Positions 1 to 7,857 of a DNA stretch of 33,262 nucleotides are shown piece after piece. The position numbers and the translations under genes are program-made. The stretch is from JAVBQJ01 sp031549115. GTDB taxonomy: Bacteria > Verrucomicrobiota > Lentisphaeria > Victivallales > Victivallaceae. The notes under the pieces are model-generated. The model was not told the origin of the DNA. It did not search any database and saw nothing but the letters and a program-made list of their open reading frames with translations. Within the stretch, counting starts at the first letter, position 1; the number at the start of each line of letters is the position of its first letter. Location of the stretch: positions 1 to 33,262 of the forward strand of contig JAVBQJ010000154.1 of NCBI GenBank assembly GCA_031549115.1, read 5' to 3'.

Positions 1-2
1 GC

Positions 3-971
3 CGGGAATTGGAAATCGGAGAGTTGCGGGAGCAATTGAACAACACCCAGAGCATGCTGAAACGAACCGTCGCCGATCTGAACAGCGCCAAGAGCGACCT
101 GCAGGCCAGCTCCTCGCAGGCCCAGAATACGGCGGCGGCGCTGGCGGATCTGCAGTCGCAATATTCGCTGACCCGGGAACAATTGCAGCAGGCCGAACAG
201 ATGCTGTCCAGCGATGTGATGAAAAAATACGCCGAATCCGTCTCCCAGCTGAACTTTCAACTGCGGGAAAAACGGATGATCCTGGATTTCACCCAGAACC
301 GCACCTTTTATCTGCCGGAAATCCAGTTGGACGGGCGCCGCTTCCTGATCTGCGAAGTGCGCCGCGCCACCGGTTTCGACCGGGCGGATATCAGCGACAG
401 CGTCAGCACTCTGGCCTATATGAATGCCGTCCCCGGCGAATTGAACGATCAGGCGCTGAAGCTGGAAACCATGTACCTTCCCGCCGCCGATCGCCGGGTG
501 GCGCTCCTGGAAACCTCCGGCCGCGCCGGCAAAGCATTGCGCCCGCTGCCGTTCCCGGAGCTGGTCAAGCGCGGCACCCAGGAGCTGTATTTATTCAAAC
601 AGCATAGCTTCGGGACGGAAAGTTGTCCGTTGGATACCCGGGTTTCATTGAGTCTGGAACCGGGGGACCCCTATTTGTACATCCGTAACTCCAACCGCTC
701 CAGCACCGAATTGCGGGCGGAACCCGGCGACGTGGTTTTGACCAAGCAGGGAGATTTCGTCGGCGTCGTCGTGTCCACCGAGGTCTTCGACATGGGCAGC
801 AAAGAGGAAGCCAAATGCTTTGTGTTCCCTGCCGCTCCGGCGTTGGAAAATGCCGTTGCCATCCCGCTCAATCGAACCGACAACGCCGGATTTTATCAGG
901 AATTTGCCCGCGGAGTGCGCAATCAGATGAATGGACTGCGCGAACTGGACGCGGAACAACGCAAACGATAA
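3..971 (+). CDS. Partial coiled-coil protein of unknown function (5' end outside window)
   Basis: The reading frame is open to the left edge (first full codon at position 3), so the true start lies upstream and about 322 residues are visible. Roughly the first 90 residues are rich in Q, L, A, S, E and K with heptad-like spacing and should form a coiled coil. The rest is a mixed globular domain, probably mostly beta, with no motif I can assign. A short stretch reading GDVVLTKQGDFVGVVVS faintly recalls the C-terminal part of trypsin-like peptidase folds, but I see no catalytic triad. The stop at 969-971 lies 4 bases before the preferred start of the kinase gene, so the two are probably co-transcribed and may act together. 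I do not recognise the family; the coding call itself is secure. Confidence 0.75.
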   Translation, partial: RELEIGELREQLNNTQSMLKRTVADLNSAKSDLQASSSQAQNTAAALADLQSQYSLTREQLQQAEQMLSSDVMKKYAESVSQLNFQLREKRMILDFTQNRTFYLPEIQLDGRRFLICEVRRATGFDRADISDSVSTLAYMNAVPGELNDQALKLETMYLPAADRRVALLETSGRAGKALRPLPFPELVKRGTQELYLFKQHSFGTESCPLDTRVSLSLEPGDPYLYIRNSNRSSTELRAEPGDVVLTKQGDFVGVVVSTEVFDMGSKEEAKCFVFPAAPALENAVAIPLNRTDNAGFYQEFARGVRNQMNGLRELDAEQRKR

Positions 972-975
972 GGCC

Positions 976-3519
976 ATGAGCATAACAGCCGATCACGACG
1001 CCGACGGCGCGACAACGATGAACTTGTCCGAGACGCCGCAGGATGTGGTGCCGATTGATGAAATCAAGCGGCGTCTCGACATTCACCGGACCGAAAGCAT
1101 CACCCGGTTCCGGGATGTGTCGTTGATCGGAATCGGCGGTGTCAGCGAGGTATTCAGCGCCCGCGAACCGGTGTTGAACCGGGATGTGGCACTCAAGGTC
1201 CTGCGCCCGGCCAGCCGCAATCAACTGCATCTGGTCGAAGGATTCGTCCGCGAAGCCCGCGCCACCGCGCAGATCGACCACCCCAATATCATACCGGTCC
1301 ACGAAATGGGGGTGTTCGACGACGCCGGAGTCTACTTCACGATGAAAAAAGTGGAGGGCGAAACCCTGCGCGGCGTCCTCGAGAAGCTCCGTGCCGGAGA
1401 TCCCGACTACATCCGCAAATACACGCTGCGGCGGCTGTTGGAAATTTTTTCCGCCGCCGGCCAGGGGGTCGCGTTCGCCCACAGCCGCGGGATTCTGCAC
1501 TGTGACCTGAAGCCGGGTAACCTGATGCTCGGGGAATACGGCGAAGTTCTGGTCATGGACTGGGGACTGGTGCGCCACAACGCCGCCCACGACACCAGCC
1601 GGGAGGAATCCCGAATCGACCTCAACGGCTCCATGCCGGAGGACGGCCTCGGCAGACACGGCGAACGCCCGGAGTCGGTTTTGAGCGGAACTCCCGCATT
1701 CATGGCGCCCGAGTTGATCTCCGGAGGAGAACCCGGAACGGCTACGGACCTGTATGCGCTGGGCGCCATTCTGTATTGCATACTCACATTGCGTAATTCG
1801 CCGTTCGACGAAGGCTTGCCGATTCAGTGCGTGCTCGGACTCGGCGTGCGCGGCAGCTTTCTGAACCCCCGCAAACGGGCAAAGCGCCTTAACATCCCGC
1901 GCGAACTCGAAGCGATCTGCATGAAAGCCATGGCGCACGATCCGGCCCGCCGCTACCCCGCGGTCACGGAGCTGCTGAAGGACATCCGCAACTATCTGGA
2001 CAACTATCCGGTGGAAGCCTACCGGCCGACACCGTTTTACCGTTTTTTCAAGTTATGCAAACGACGCCCGTTCATTCCGGTCTCGACTCTGGTGGCGCTG
2101 ATCACCGCCATTGCCATTTTCGGAGCGCTCGATCTCGAACGCGAAGCCAAAGTCAGGTCGGCCATGGAGCTGGCCCAGACCAATATCCTGCAGGGCGACG
2201 TCTACTACTATCAGGCCAGCGCCGCGCTGCGGAACTGGCAGCGGGCGCTGGCAATCGGCGATACCGCTCACCTGCCGGAGCTGGAACGGGAATTGACACG
2301 CCAGCAGTCGGAATTTGAAAATTATTACGAGAACGCCGTGGAGATTCTCTCCCAGGTGGACAACTCTCGCAGCCGCCAGGAGGAGCTGGCGGAGCAGGTG
2401 GGGAAAATTTTTGAACGCCGCCTCGAATTCTCGCTGCAGTCCGGGCGTTATGAAGATTCACGCCGCCTGCTGGATAAGCTCTCGCAACCCCGTTATCAAG
2501 TCCTGGCGGCTTTGCTGGAAAGCAATCCGCGGCTGAAAGAGCACCTGGAATTGATCCGCACCAATCATGCGGTATTGCGCCTTTCCACCGTTCCCTATGG
2601 CGCCAGCGTCAGTTACCTGAGCTTCGACGCCAACGGCACCCCGCGGGAGCACCGTTCGGATGAAACGACACCGCTGGCCATGCAGCTGGCGGCAGGAGAA
2701 TACGTGTTGATCGTCAAAGCCCAGATGCGGCCGCCGGTGTATTATCCGCTCATCCTTTCGGTGGCGGAAACCCTGAACGTCAATCTTTTCCTGCCGAAGG
2801 ACTTTCCGGAAGGGACGATTTATATTCCCGCCGGCAAGGTGGAAGTGCCGACCCCGCGCCAAAGCATCAAAAGCCAGTTGAACATCCCCGGCTTTTTCAT
2901 CAAAGCCACCGAGGTCAGCTTCGGCGAATATCTGGAGTTCTGGAAGTCGCTTTCCAGTTCGATCACCAAGGAGCGTTATATGGCGTATTGGCAAAGCTCG
3001 CCCGGAATCATGATCCCCTGCTGGGACGCCGACGGCATACTGGCCGCGCCTTTCGATCTATCCGAGCCGGCGGTGGGAATCACCGGCGAAGCCGCCCAGG
3101 CCTACTGCCGCTACCTTTCGGCCCGGCTGGAGCAAAGCTGCCGGCTGCCGACCGAATACGAGTGGCAGAAGGCCGCGTTCGGCGTCGACAACCGCAATTA
3201 CGTGTGGGGGAAAAGCTACATTCCCGGCGCCGCGCTCCTGGCCGACAGCGTGCCGTTGCGCCTGCATGCGGACCGGCCCGGACGTTTTCCCATGGACACT
3301 TCGCTCTACGGGGTCAGCGACATGGCCGGAAATGTCCGGGAGTTTGTCCGTTCCAACAACGACTCCGGCAGTGTTTTCGTCACCAAGGGCGGCAGCTTCA
3401 TGACCGGCCCGGTTTTTTGTCAGCGCGACTTCACCAGTTCCAGCGCCGGAGTCGCCAACGATGTGGGGTTCCGGTATGTCATCGAGCTGCCGTCGCCGGC
3501 GGAGCAGGAGAGTAAATGA
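976..3519 (+). CDS. Membrane Ser/Thr protein kinase fused to an FGE-sulfatase-like domain
   Basis: The 847-residue product has a Hanks-type kinase domain (about 45-345), one membrane segment (about 366-385), a periplasmic helical linker, and a C-terminal FGE-sulfatase (SUMF1) domain (about 620-845). Kinase motifs visible are the glycine loop GIGGVSEVF, VALKVL with Lys74, HCDLKPGN (catalytic Asp177, Asn182), DWG in place of DFG (195-197) and APE (244-246). HCD replaces HRD, making it a non-RD kinase. FGE hallmarks include RLPTEYEWQKAAFG, DMAGNVREF and GGSF. Aligned by eye to FGE (GGSYMCHRSYC), the first active-site Cys is Thr810 while the second is kept as Cys815, so formylglycine-forming activity is doubtful. 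A longer start at 931 would overlap the upstream gene; the ATG at 976, just after that gene's stop and behind AAGG, is preferred. It overlaps the next gene by ATGA. Confidence 0.9.
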   Translation: MSITADHDADGATTMNLSETPQDVVPIDEIKRRLDIHRTESITRFRDVSLIGIGGVSEVFSAREPVLNRDVALKVLRPASRNQLHLVEGFVREARATAQIDHPNIIPVHEMGVFDDAGVYFTMKKVEGETLRGVLEKLRAGDPDYIRKYTLRRLLEIFSAAGQGVAFAHSRGILHCDLKPGNLMLGEYGEVLVMDWGLVRHNAAHDTSREESRIDLNGSMPEDGLGRHGERPESVLSGTPAFMAPELISGGEPGTATDLYALGAILYCILTLRNSPFDEGLPIQCVLGLGVRGSFLNPRKRAKRLNIPRELEAICMKAMAHDPARRYPAVTELLKDIRNYLDNYPVEAYRPTPFYRFFKLCKRRPFIPVSTLVALITAIAIFGALDLEREAKVRSAMELAQTNILQGDVYYYQASAALRNWQRALAIGDTAHLPELERELTRQQSEFENYYENAVEILSQVDNSRSRQEELAEQVGKIFERRLEFSLQSGRYEDSRRLLDKLSQPRYQVLAALLESNPRLKEHLELIRTNHAVLRLSTVPYGASVSYLSFDANGTPREHRSDETTPLAMQLAAGEYVLIVKAQMRPPVYYPLILSVAETLNVNLFLPKDFPEGTIYIPAGKVEVPTPRQSIKSQLNIPGFFIKATEVSFGEYLEFWKSLSSSITKERYMAYWQSSPGIMIPCWDADGILAAPFDLSEPAVGITGEAAQAYCRYLSARLEQSCRLPTEYEWQKAAFGVDNRNYVWGKSYIPGAALLADSVPLRLHADRPGRFPMDTSLYGVSDMAGNVREFVRSNNDSGSVFVTKGGSFMTGPVFCQRDFTSSSAGVANDVGFRYVIELPSPAEQESK

Positions 3520-5486
3520 TCGATTTTTTGGATGTTACCAAGAGCTACAGCGGGAAAGACCTGCTGAGTCATGTCAGTTTTCGCATCAATCGCGGTGACC
3601 GGGTCGGCGTGGTCGGCCCGAACGGCGCCGGAAAAAGTACGGTTTTCCGATTGCTGACCGACCTGGAAAGTTTCGATTCGGGCAAAATTCAGCGCCCGAA
3701 GGATTTGCGGATCGGCTATCTGCACCAGGAGCTGAAACTGGACGACGCCGGGCGCGAGCTGCTCGAATTTGCCGCGGACGCCAAGGCGGAGCTGAATACG
3801 ATTTCCCGGGAGTTGCGCGAACTCGAACACCGGCTCCACGCCAATGAAATTGCCGACGATGGCCGGGAGGCGGCATTGCGGCGCCACGGCGAGCTGCAGA
3901 CCGCGTTCGAACACGCCGGAGGTTATGAACTTCGGACCCGTGCCGCGATTGCGTTGGCCGGCCTCGGTTTTCGCGAAGAGGATATTTCCAAACCGTTGCA
4001 GGCATTTTCCGGCGGCTGGCAGATGCGCGCCGCCCTGGCCCGGGTCCTGATCGCCGACCCGGAGCTCCTGATGCTCGACGAACCCTCCAACTATCTGGAT
4101 ATCCCTGCGGTCGAATGGCTGTGCAAGTTTTTGAAGGCCTATGGCGGCACCCTGCTTCTGGTCAGTCACGACCGCTTCCTGCTCAACAAGCTGACCAATG
4201 TGACCCTGGAAGTCAATGCCGGCATGATTACCCGCTATCCGGGTAATTACGACTACTATCGCCGGGAACGGGAAGCCCGCTTCGCCAGTCTGTCCGCCGC
4301 CAAGCGCAATCAGGACCGCCGTGCCCGCGAACTCGAACGCAACATCGAACGTTTCCGGGCCAAGAGCAGCAAGGCCGCCCAAGCGCGCAGCTGGCAAAAG
4401 ACACTGGACAAAATGGAAGAGATCGCGCTGCCGGACGAACTGGCTTTTTCGGGTACGATCCGGTTGCCGGCACCGCCGCCGGCGGGAACTGAAGCCGCCC
4501 GTTTCGAAGACGTATCGTTTTCGTATACCACCGAACGCACCATTCTCGCCAACCTCGATTTCGCCATCGACACCGGGGAGAAAATCGCGTTCATCGGTTA
4601 CAACGGCACCGGCAAAACCACGCTGTTGCGGCTGTTGACCGGACGGTTGACGCCGCAGGAGGGACGGATCGTGCCGGGGCATAATATCGTCATCGGCTAT
4701 CAGGCCCAGGAATTCGCCGAAGTGCTGGAGCCGGAATTGAGCGTGTACGATGTCGTCAAGCAGGCCTGCGGCCGGAATTTTCCCGCCGCGACCATTCCCA
4801 ACGTGCTGGGCAGCTTCGGCTTTTCCGGCGACGACATGAACAAGCCCTGCCAGGTTCTTTCCGGCGGCGAAAAAATCCGGCTGTGCTTCGCCCGTTTGTT
4901 CGTCAATCCGCCGAACCTTCTCTTGCTGGACGAGCCGACCACTCACCTCGACGTCGCCGCCCGTGAAGCGCTGCAAGCGGTCTTGAAAAGCTTCAAGGGA
5001 ACCGTCTGCATCGTCAGCCATGACGTCGAATTCGTCCGGGCGGTCGCCGATCATATCGTCGCCATGCGGCCGCCGGGAATTCGCAAATACTTCGGCAATT
5101 ACGACTATTATCTGGAGAAGTGCGCCGAAGAGCAGCAAACGACCGCCGCACCGGCGGCAAGCGCCGGCAAAGACCCGGACGACGGGCAGGAATCGAGCAA
5201 GGACCGGCGGCGCGAACGGGCGCGGCTGCGCAACGCGCTGGCACAGGAAAAACGCGCCGCCGCCGCCCTGGTCGAAAAACTGGAGGAGCGCCTGGGCAAA
5301 CTTTCCAGCCGCCAGGAAGAACTGGTGGAGCTGCTGAGTACCGGCCAGGCGGCCGACTATGCGGCGTTGAACCGGGAACTGGCGGAAATTCAGGTTGACA
5401 TCGCCGCCGTTACGGAAAAATGGGAGGCCGCGGCGCTGAAGTTGGAAGAACTGGAAATCGAGAATGCCAGGATTCACGAGTCCTGA
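3516..5486 (+). CDS. ABC-F family ATPase (ribosome-associated type, no membrane domain)
   Basis: The 656-residue protein has two ABC ATPase domains and no membrane segments, the layout of the ABC-F translation-factor family (EttA, Uup, YheS). Domain 1 has Walker A GPNGAGKST (34-42), signature FSGGWQMRAALAR and Walker B LLMLDEPSNYLD. Domain 2 has Walker A GYNGTGKTT (361-369), signature LSGGEKIRLCFAR and Walker B LLLLDEPTTHLD. Between them is a charged, Arg-rich linker where ABC-F proteins contact tRNA in the ribosomal E site. The last 120 or so residues are a charged coiled coil, as in Uup/ABCF3-like members. The start overlaps the kinase stop (ATGA at 3516-3519), so translation is probably coupled. 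The exact subfamily cannot be fixed by eye; a role in resolving stalled ribosomes is family knowledge, not seen here. Confidence 0.92.
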   Translation: MIDFLDVTKSYSGKDLLSHVSFRINRGDRVGVVGPNGAGKSTVFRLLTDLESFDSGKIQRPKDLRIGYLHQELKLDDAGRELLEFAADAKAELNTISRELRELEHRLHANEIADDGREAALRRHGELQTAFEHAGGYELRTRAAIALAGLGFREEDISKPLQAFSGGWQMRAALARVLIADPELLMLDEPSNYLDIPAVEWLCKFLKAYGGTLLLVSHDRFLLNKLTNVTLEVNAGMITRYPGNYDYYRREREARFASLSAAKRNQDRRARELERNIERFRAKSSKAAQARSWQKTLDKMEEIALPDELAFSGTIRLPAPPPAGTEAARFEDVSFSYTTERTILANLDFAIDTGEKIAFIGYNGTGKTTLLRLLTGRLTPQEGRIVPGHNIVIGYQAQEFAEVLEPELSVYDVVKQACGRNFPAATIPNVLGSFGFSGDDMNKPCQVLSGGEKIRLCFARLFVNPPNLLLLDEPTTHLDVAAREALQAVLKSFKGTVCIVSHDVEFVRAVADHIVAMRPPGIRKYFGNYDYYLEKCAEEQQTTAAPAASAGKDPDDGQESSKDRRRERARLRNALAQEKRAAAALVEKLEERLGKLSSRQEELVELLSTGQAADYAALNRELAEIQVDIAAVTEKWEAAALKLEELEIENARIHES

Positions 5487-5559
5487 CCCACATTAATGAA
5501 TCCGCCTTGAAACCGTCCTGAAAACGCGTTGACACGGCATGAATCCCCCTCGCCGGAAA

Positions 5560-5568
5560 ACATTGTAC
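5560..5568 (+). repeat. ACATTGTAC, upstream copy
   Basis: ACATTGTAC occurs here and again at 5661-5669 in the same orientation, both in the 238-base gap before the helix-turn-helix gene. The core ACA-T-TGT is an odd-centred palindrome, as expected for a dimeric regulator's site. The copies lie 101 bases apart, so looping is conceivable. Binding is inference. Confidence 0.35.
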
Positions 5569-5632
5569 CGGTTCCGCTTAAATTTTTATTAAAGATATTC
5601 ATCTTTTTTTGTCCGAAAGCCCGCAAGGAGAT

Positions 5633-5660
5633 TTGAAAAAGTAAAAATTCCTACTATATT
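5633..5660 (+). promoter_or_regulatory. Candidate sigma-70-type promoter for the helix-turn-helix regulator
   Basis: TTGAAA (5633-5638) and TATATT (5655-5660) are separated by 16 bases, inside the most AT-rich stretch of this part of the window. Initiation would fall near 5667, leaving a leader of about 58 bases to the ATG at 5725, which has AGGAG at 5711-5715. The rest of 5487-5632 shows no gene and no convincing terminator for the ABC-F gene. Confidence 0.5.
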
Positions 5661-5669
5661 ACATTGTAC
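5661..5669 (+). promoter_or_regulatory. ACATTGTAC, downstream copy at the predicted start site; candidate operator
   Basis: This second copy of ACATTGTAC starts one base after the predicted -10 hexamer, where a bound repressor would block initiation. The next gene encodes a DNA-binding protein, so autoregulation is the simplest reading. It rests on position and repetition only. Confidence 0.35.
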
Positions 5670-5724
5670 ATCCTTAAATATCTCTGAAGTTTTCGGAAAG
5701 ATCTTAAATGAGGAGAAGAATACA

Positions 5725-6681
5725 ATGAGCGGAATGAACCCTTTGAAAGCAAAGTTTTCCGAGCTTCTGCGTTATCAGCTGAAAGTCAGCAGAATCCCCC
5801 AACGGCAGATCGCGGAAGTCCTGGGCATTTCTCCGTCGGCGGTATGTCAGATCATGCGCGGATATACCATGCCGAAGTTGCAACACTTCAACATGTTGTG
5901 CGAATTGATGTCGATTCCACGCGAAACGGCGGCGGAATTGCGGCACTTGCGAACCCAGATTCGCGCCGGGGATACGAGCGATCCCTCTCCATTCAATACG
6001 CTGTTGCGCAGTTTCCGGGAGCAGCGCGGGATTTCGGTCCTGCAGTTGTCCAACTTGACCGGCTTGAGCCAAAATGAAGTCAAGTTATTGGAAGAATGCC
6101 CGGAATCGGTTCCGACCGCCAGTGAGTGCGAACGCCTCTCCGAGGTTCTGAACTGCAATGCGAGCGACTTGATGCGCGCAGCCGGTTTGCCCGACCCCAA
6201 CAGCCCGGTGGTATCCGCCGAAAAATACCCGGTCAACGCCATTGTCGCACCGACGGCAGAAGTCGCGGAAGGTCAGGCCATTTATCGCGGCAGTACCGAA
6301 CTGCCGGAAAACAAAGAGCATTGGCACCCCGTCCTGCCGATCCGGATGCTGCCGAAGGACGAAGGGTTGAATTCGTTCGACTACGCTTTCCGGCGTGCCG
6401 TCGACTTCAAGTACGATCCCAAAATGCCTTACAACTGTGTGGTGGTGCGCGGAGCGACCCGCGATCTCGGCATGCGCGACAAAGGCACTTTCGAGTTGAC
6501 GGTGGTCCGCGGAGGAGCGCGTTCCCATAATTTGGCCCTGGCGCCGCGGGAAGATGAGTGGCGTATCGGACTATTGCTGCCGTACCGGCGCATCAACAGC
6601 TTTGACGGGACCGTGGAAAGCGCTCCGCCGGATCGGATGATCTGGCGTATTCTGCAAATGGCGATTTCACTGGACCTCTAA
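5725..6681 (+). CDS. Transcriptional regulator with two helix-turn-helix domains and an unknown C-terminal domain
   Basis: The 318-residue protein begins at an ATG with AGGAG 9 bases upstream. Residues about 13-60 form a Cro/CI-type helix-turn-helix (RQIAEVLGISPSAVCQIMRG). A second XRE-like unit lies at about 92-140 (ISVLQLSNLTGLSQNEVKLLEE). After a linker, residues about 185-318 form a mixed domain (HWHPVLPIRML, RGATRDLGMRDKGTFELTVVRGG). It could be a sensor or S24/LexA-like fold, but no Ser-Lys dyad is apparent. The gene is preceded by its own promoter and the repeated ACATTGTAC motif, suggesting autoregulation. The next gene starts 3 bases after its stop, so it may head the cluster running through murA. 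The target genes and signal are unknown. Confidence 0.82.
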   Translation: MSGMNPLKAKFSELLRYQLKVSRIPQRQIAEVLGISPSAVCQIMRGYTMPKLQHFNMLCELMSIPRETAAELRHLRTQIRAGDTSDPSPFNTLLRSFREQRGISVLQLSNLTGLSQNEVKLLEECPESVPTASECERLSEVLNCNASDLMRAAGLPDPNSPVVSAEKYPVNAIVAPTAEVAEGQAIYRGSTELPENKEHWHPVLPIRMLPKDEGLNSFDYAFRRAVDFKYDPKMPYNCVVVRGATRDLGMRDKGTFELTVVRGGARSHNLALAPREDEWRIGLLLPYRRINSFDGTVESAPPDRMIWRILQMAISLDL

Positions 6682-6684
6682 AGC

Positions 6685-6993
6685 ATGCTGGATGCGCGGA
6701 ACCGCGGCTGCGGATGTTGTTGCGGCTGCGGATGTTTGATTTTGCTGTTGCTGGCGGGAGCCGCAGGCGTCCAATGGGTCCTGCGTCCCCCGGCGGAGGA
6801 CTTATTGGCTCCGCTCAAACATTACTGGGACAGCAATCAACCGGAGTGGTCCGAGCGCATACAGAGTACATGGCTGGAATGGCAGACACGTTCCGGAGAA
6901 ATTCCTCAGCCGGGCGAAGTTCCGACTTTCGAGGCCGAACCACCTCAACAACCCCCTCCGCCCACAGCGGCGCCAAAGGTTTTGCTGCAATGA
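6685..6993 (+). CDS. Small single-pass membrane protein with an N-terminal cysteine cluster
   Basis: The 102-residue product starts 3 bases after the regulator's stop and overlaps the phosphoesterase start by ATGA (6990-6993), so its position argues for a real, translationally coupled gene. Residues 8-17 read GCGCCCGCGC, with six cysteines (9, 11, 12, 13, 15, 17). They run straight into a hydrophobic helix (LILLLLAGAAGV) that should span the membrane. The remainder is acidic and Trp-containing and ends in a proline-rich tail (QQPPPPTAAP). It is not a standard lipobox signal, although cysteines before the helix could bind metal or be modified. I do not recognise a family. The Shine-Dalgarno match is weak, which fits reinitiation after the upstream stop. 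Confidence 0.6.
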   Translation: MLDARNRGCGCCCGCGCLILLLLAGAAGVQWVLRPPAEDLLAPLKHYWDSNQPEWSERIQSTWLEWQTRSGEIPQPGEVPTFEAEPPQQPPPPTAAPKVLLQ

Positions 6994-7853
6994 AAAACGG
7001 AAGACATTTCGGAGGCCCGTTGCGGCTTTTTTGCGGCTTGGGCGGGCACGCGGTAAATCCGCTCCTGCATGTTTTATTTCCGGAAGCCGGGAGGGAGCCG
7101 ATTGTGCGTCATTACGACCTGGAGCGCAGCTGGTGGCCCAAGGCCGCTTCCGGCTATCGCATCGGTCTGATGAGTGATTTTCATACGCCGGAGGGAGAGC
7201 CCGGTGAGCGATTATTGGCGGCCGCCGTGAATGCGATAGAGGCCAATCCGGTGGATTTGCTGGTATTGTGCGGCGATTTCGTCAACAGTCTGTATTCCGT
7301 GGGCAACCTCGACGCCAAGCGTTACGCCATGTGGCTGTCGCGCCTGAAAGCGCGTGACGGTGTCTTCGCGGTGCTGGGCAACCATGATATTTATTTCGGC
7401 AAAAAAACCGTGCGAAAAATCCTCCGGAAAGCCGGAATCCCTCTGCTGGAGAATCGGCACCGGAAAATTGCCCTGCCGGAGGGGCATTTCACCCTGTGCG
7501 GTTTCCGGGACCGCTGCCGCAACCGCCGCAAGCTTCGCAAGGCACTGCCGAAAAAGTCCAATTCCACTCCCGTGATCGGCATCACGCACAATCCGGATAT
7601 TTTCCCCCGTCTTCCGCGCCGGGTGAAGTTGCTGCTGGCCGGACACACCCATGCCGGCCAGATCCGGCTCCCGGGAATCGGTCCATTGTTGAACAGTTGC
7701 GAACACCTGCCGCGGGAAGCCAATTGGGGAATCACCCGGGAACAGGGAAAAACTCTGGTGGTGACCGGAGGGCTGGGCTGCAGTTCGCTGGACATCCGTT
7801 TCGGCTGCCCGCCGGAAATTATCACATTAACTCTGACGCACAAGGAAACTTAA
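6990..7853 (+). CDS. Calcineurin-like metallophosphoesterase (YaeI/YkuE type; possible LpxG)
   Basis: The 287-residue protein has the full dimetal phosphoesterase set: SDFH (Asp63, His65), CGDF (Asp96), GNHD (130-133), GITHNPD (His200) and GHTHAGQ (His219, His221). The N-terminus is basic and hydrophobic, suggesting membrane association. The frame is open upstream to 6714, but the ATG at 6990, which overlaps the stop of the small membrane protein, is the sensible start. The YaeI/YkuE family contains hydrolases acting on lipid-linked or UDP-sugar phosphates; chlamydial LpxG, the UDP-2,3-diacylglucosamine hydrolase of lipid A synthesis, has this general fold. Location next to murA, and lpxB elsewhere in the window, make LpxG a reasonable but unproven assignment. 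Confidence 0.88.
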   Translation: MKNGRHFGGPLRLFCGLGGHAVNPLLHVLFPEAGREPIVRHYDLERSWWPKAASGYRIGLMSDFHTPEGEPGERLLAAAVNAIEANPVDLLVLCGDFVNSLYSVGNLDAKRYAMWLSRLKARDGVFAVLGNHDIYFGKKTVRKILRKAGIPLLENRHRKIALPEGHFTLCGFRDRCRNRRKLRKALPKKSNSTPVIGITHNPDIFPRLPRRVKLLLAGHTHAGQIRLPGIGPLLNSCEHLPREANWGITREQGKTLVVTGGLGCSSLDIRFGCPPEIITLTLTHKET

Positions 7854-7857
7854 TTCC

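Noticed and set aside
931..975. Start of the kinase at 931
   Set aside because: It would overlap the upstream gene by 41 bases; the 976 ATG has AAGG upstream and begins just after the upstream stop.
3420..5477. 685-residue open frame on the minus strand opposite the ABC-F gene
   Set aside because: It is a shadow of a gene with intact Walker and signature motifs; there is no ribosome binding site or family motif.
5487..5632. Terminator after the ABC-F gene (CCGG...CCGG near 5553-5571)
   Set aside because: The stem is only 4 bp and not directly followed by a T run.
6714..6989. 92-residue N-terminal extension of the phosphoesterase
   Set aside because: It overlaps the small membrane protein gene and lacks a good start; the ATG at 6990 gives a normal-length enzyme.
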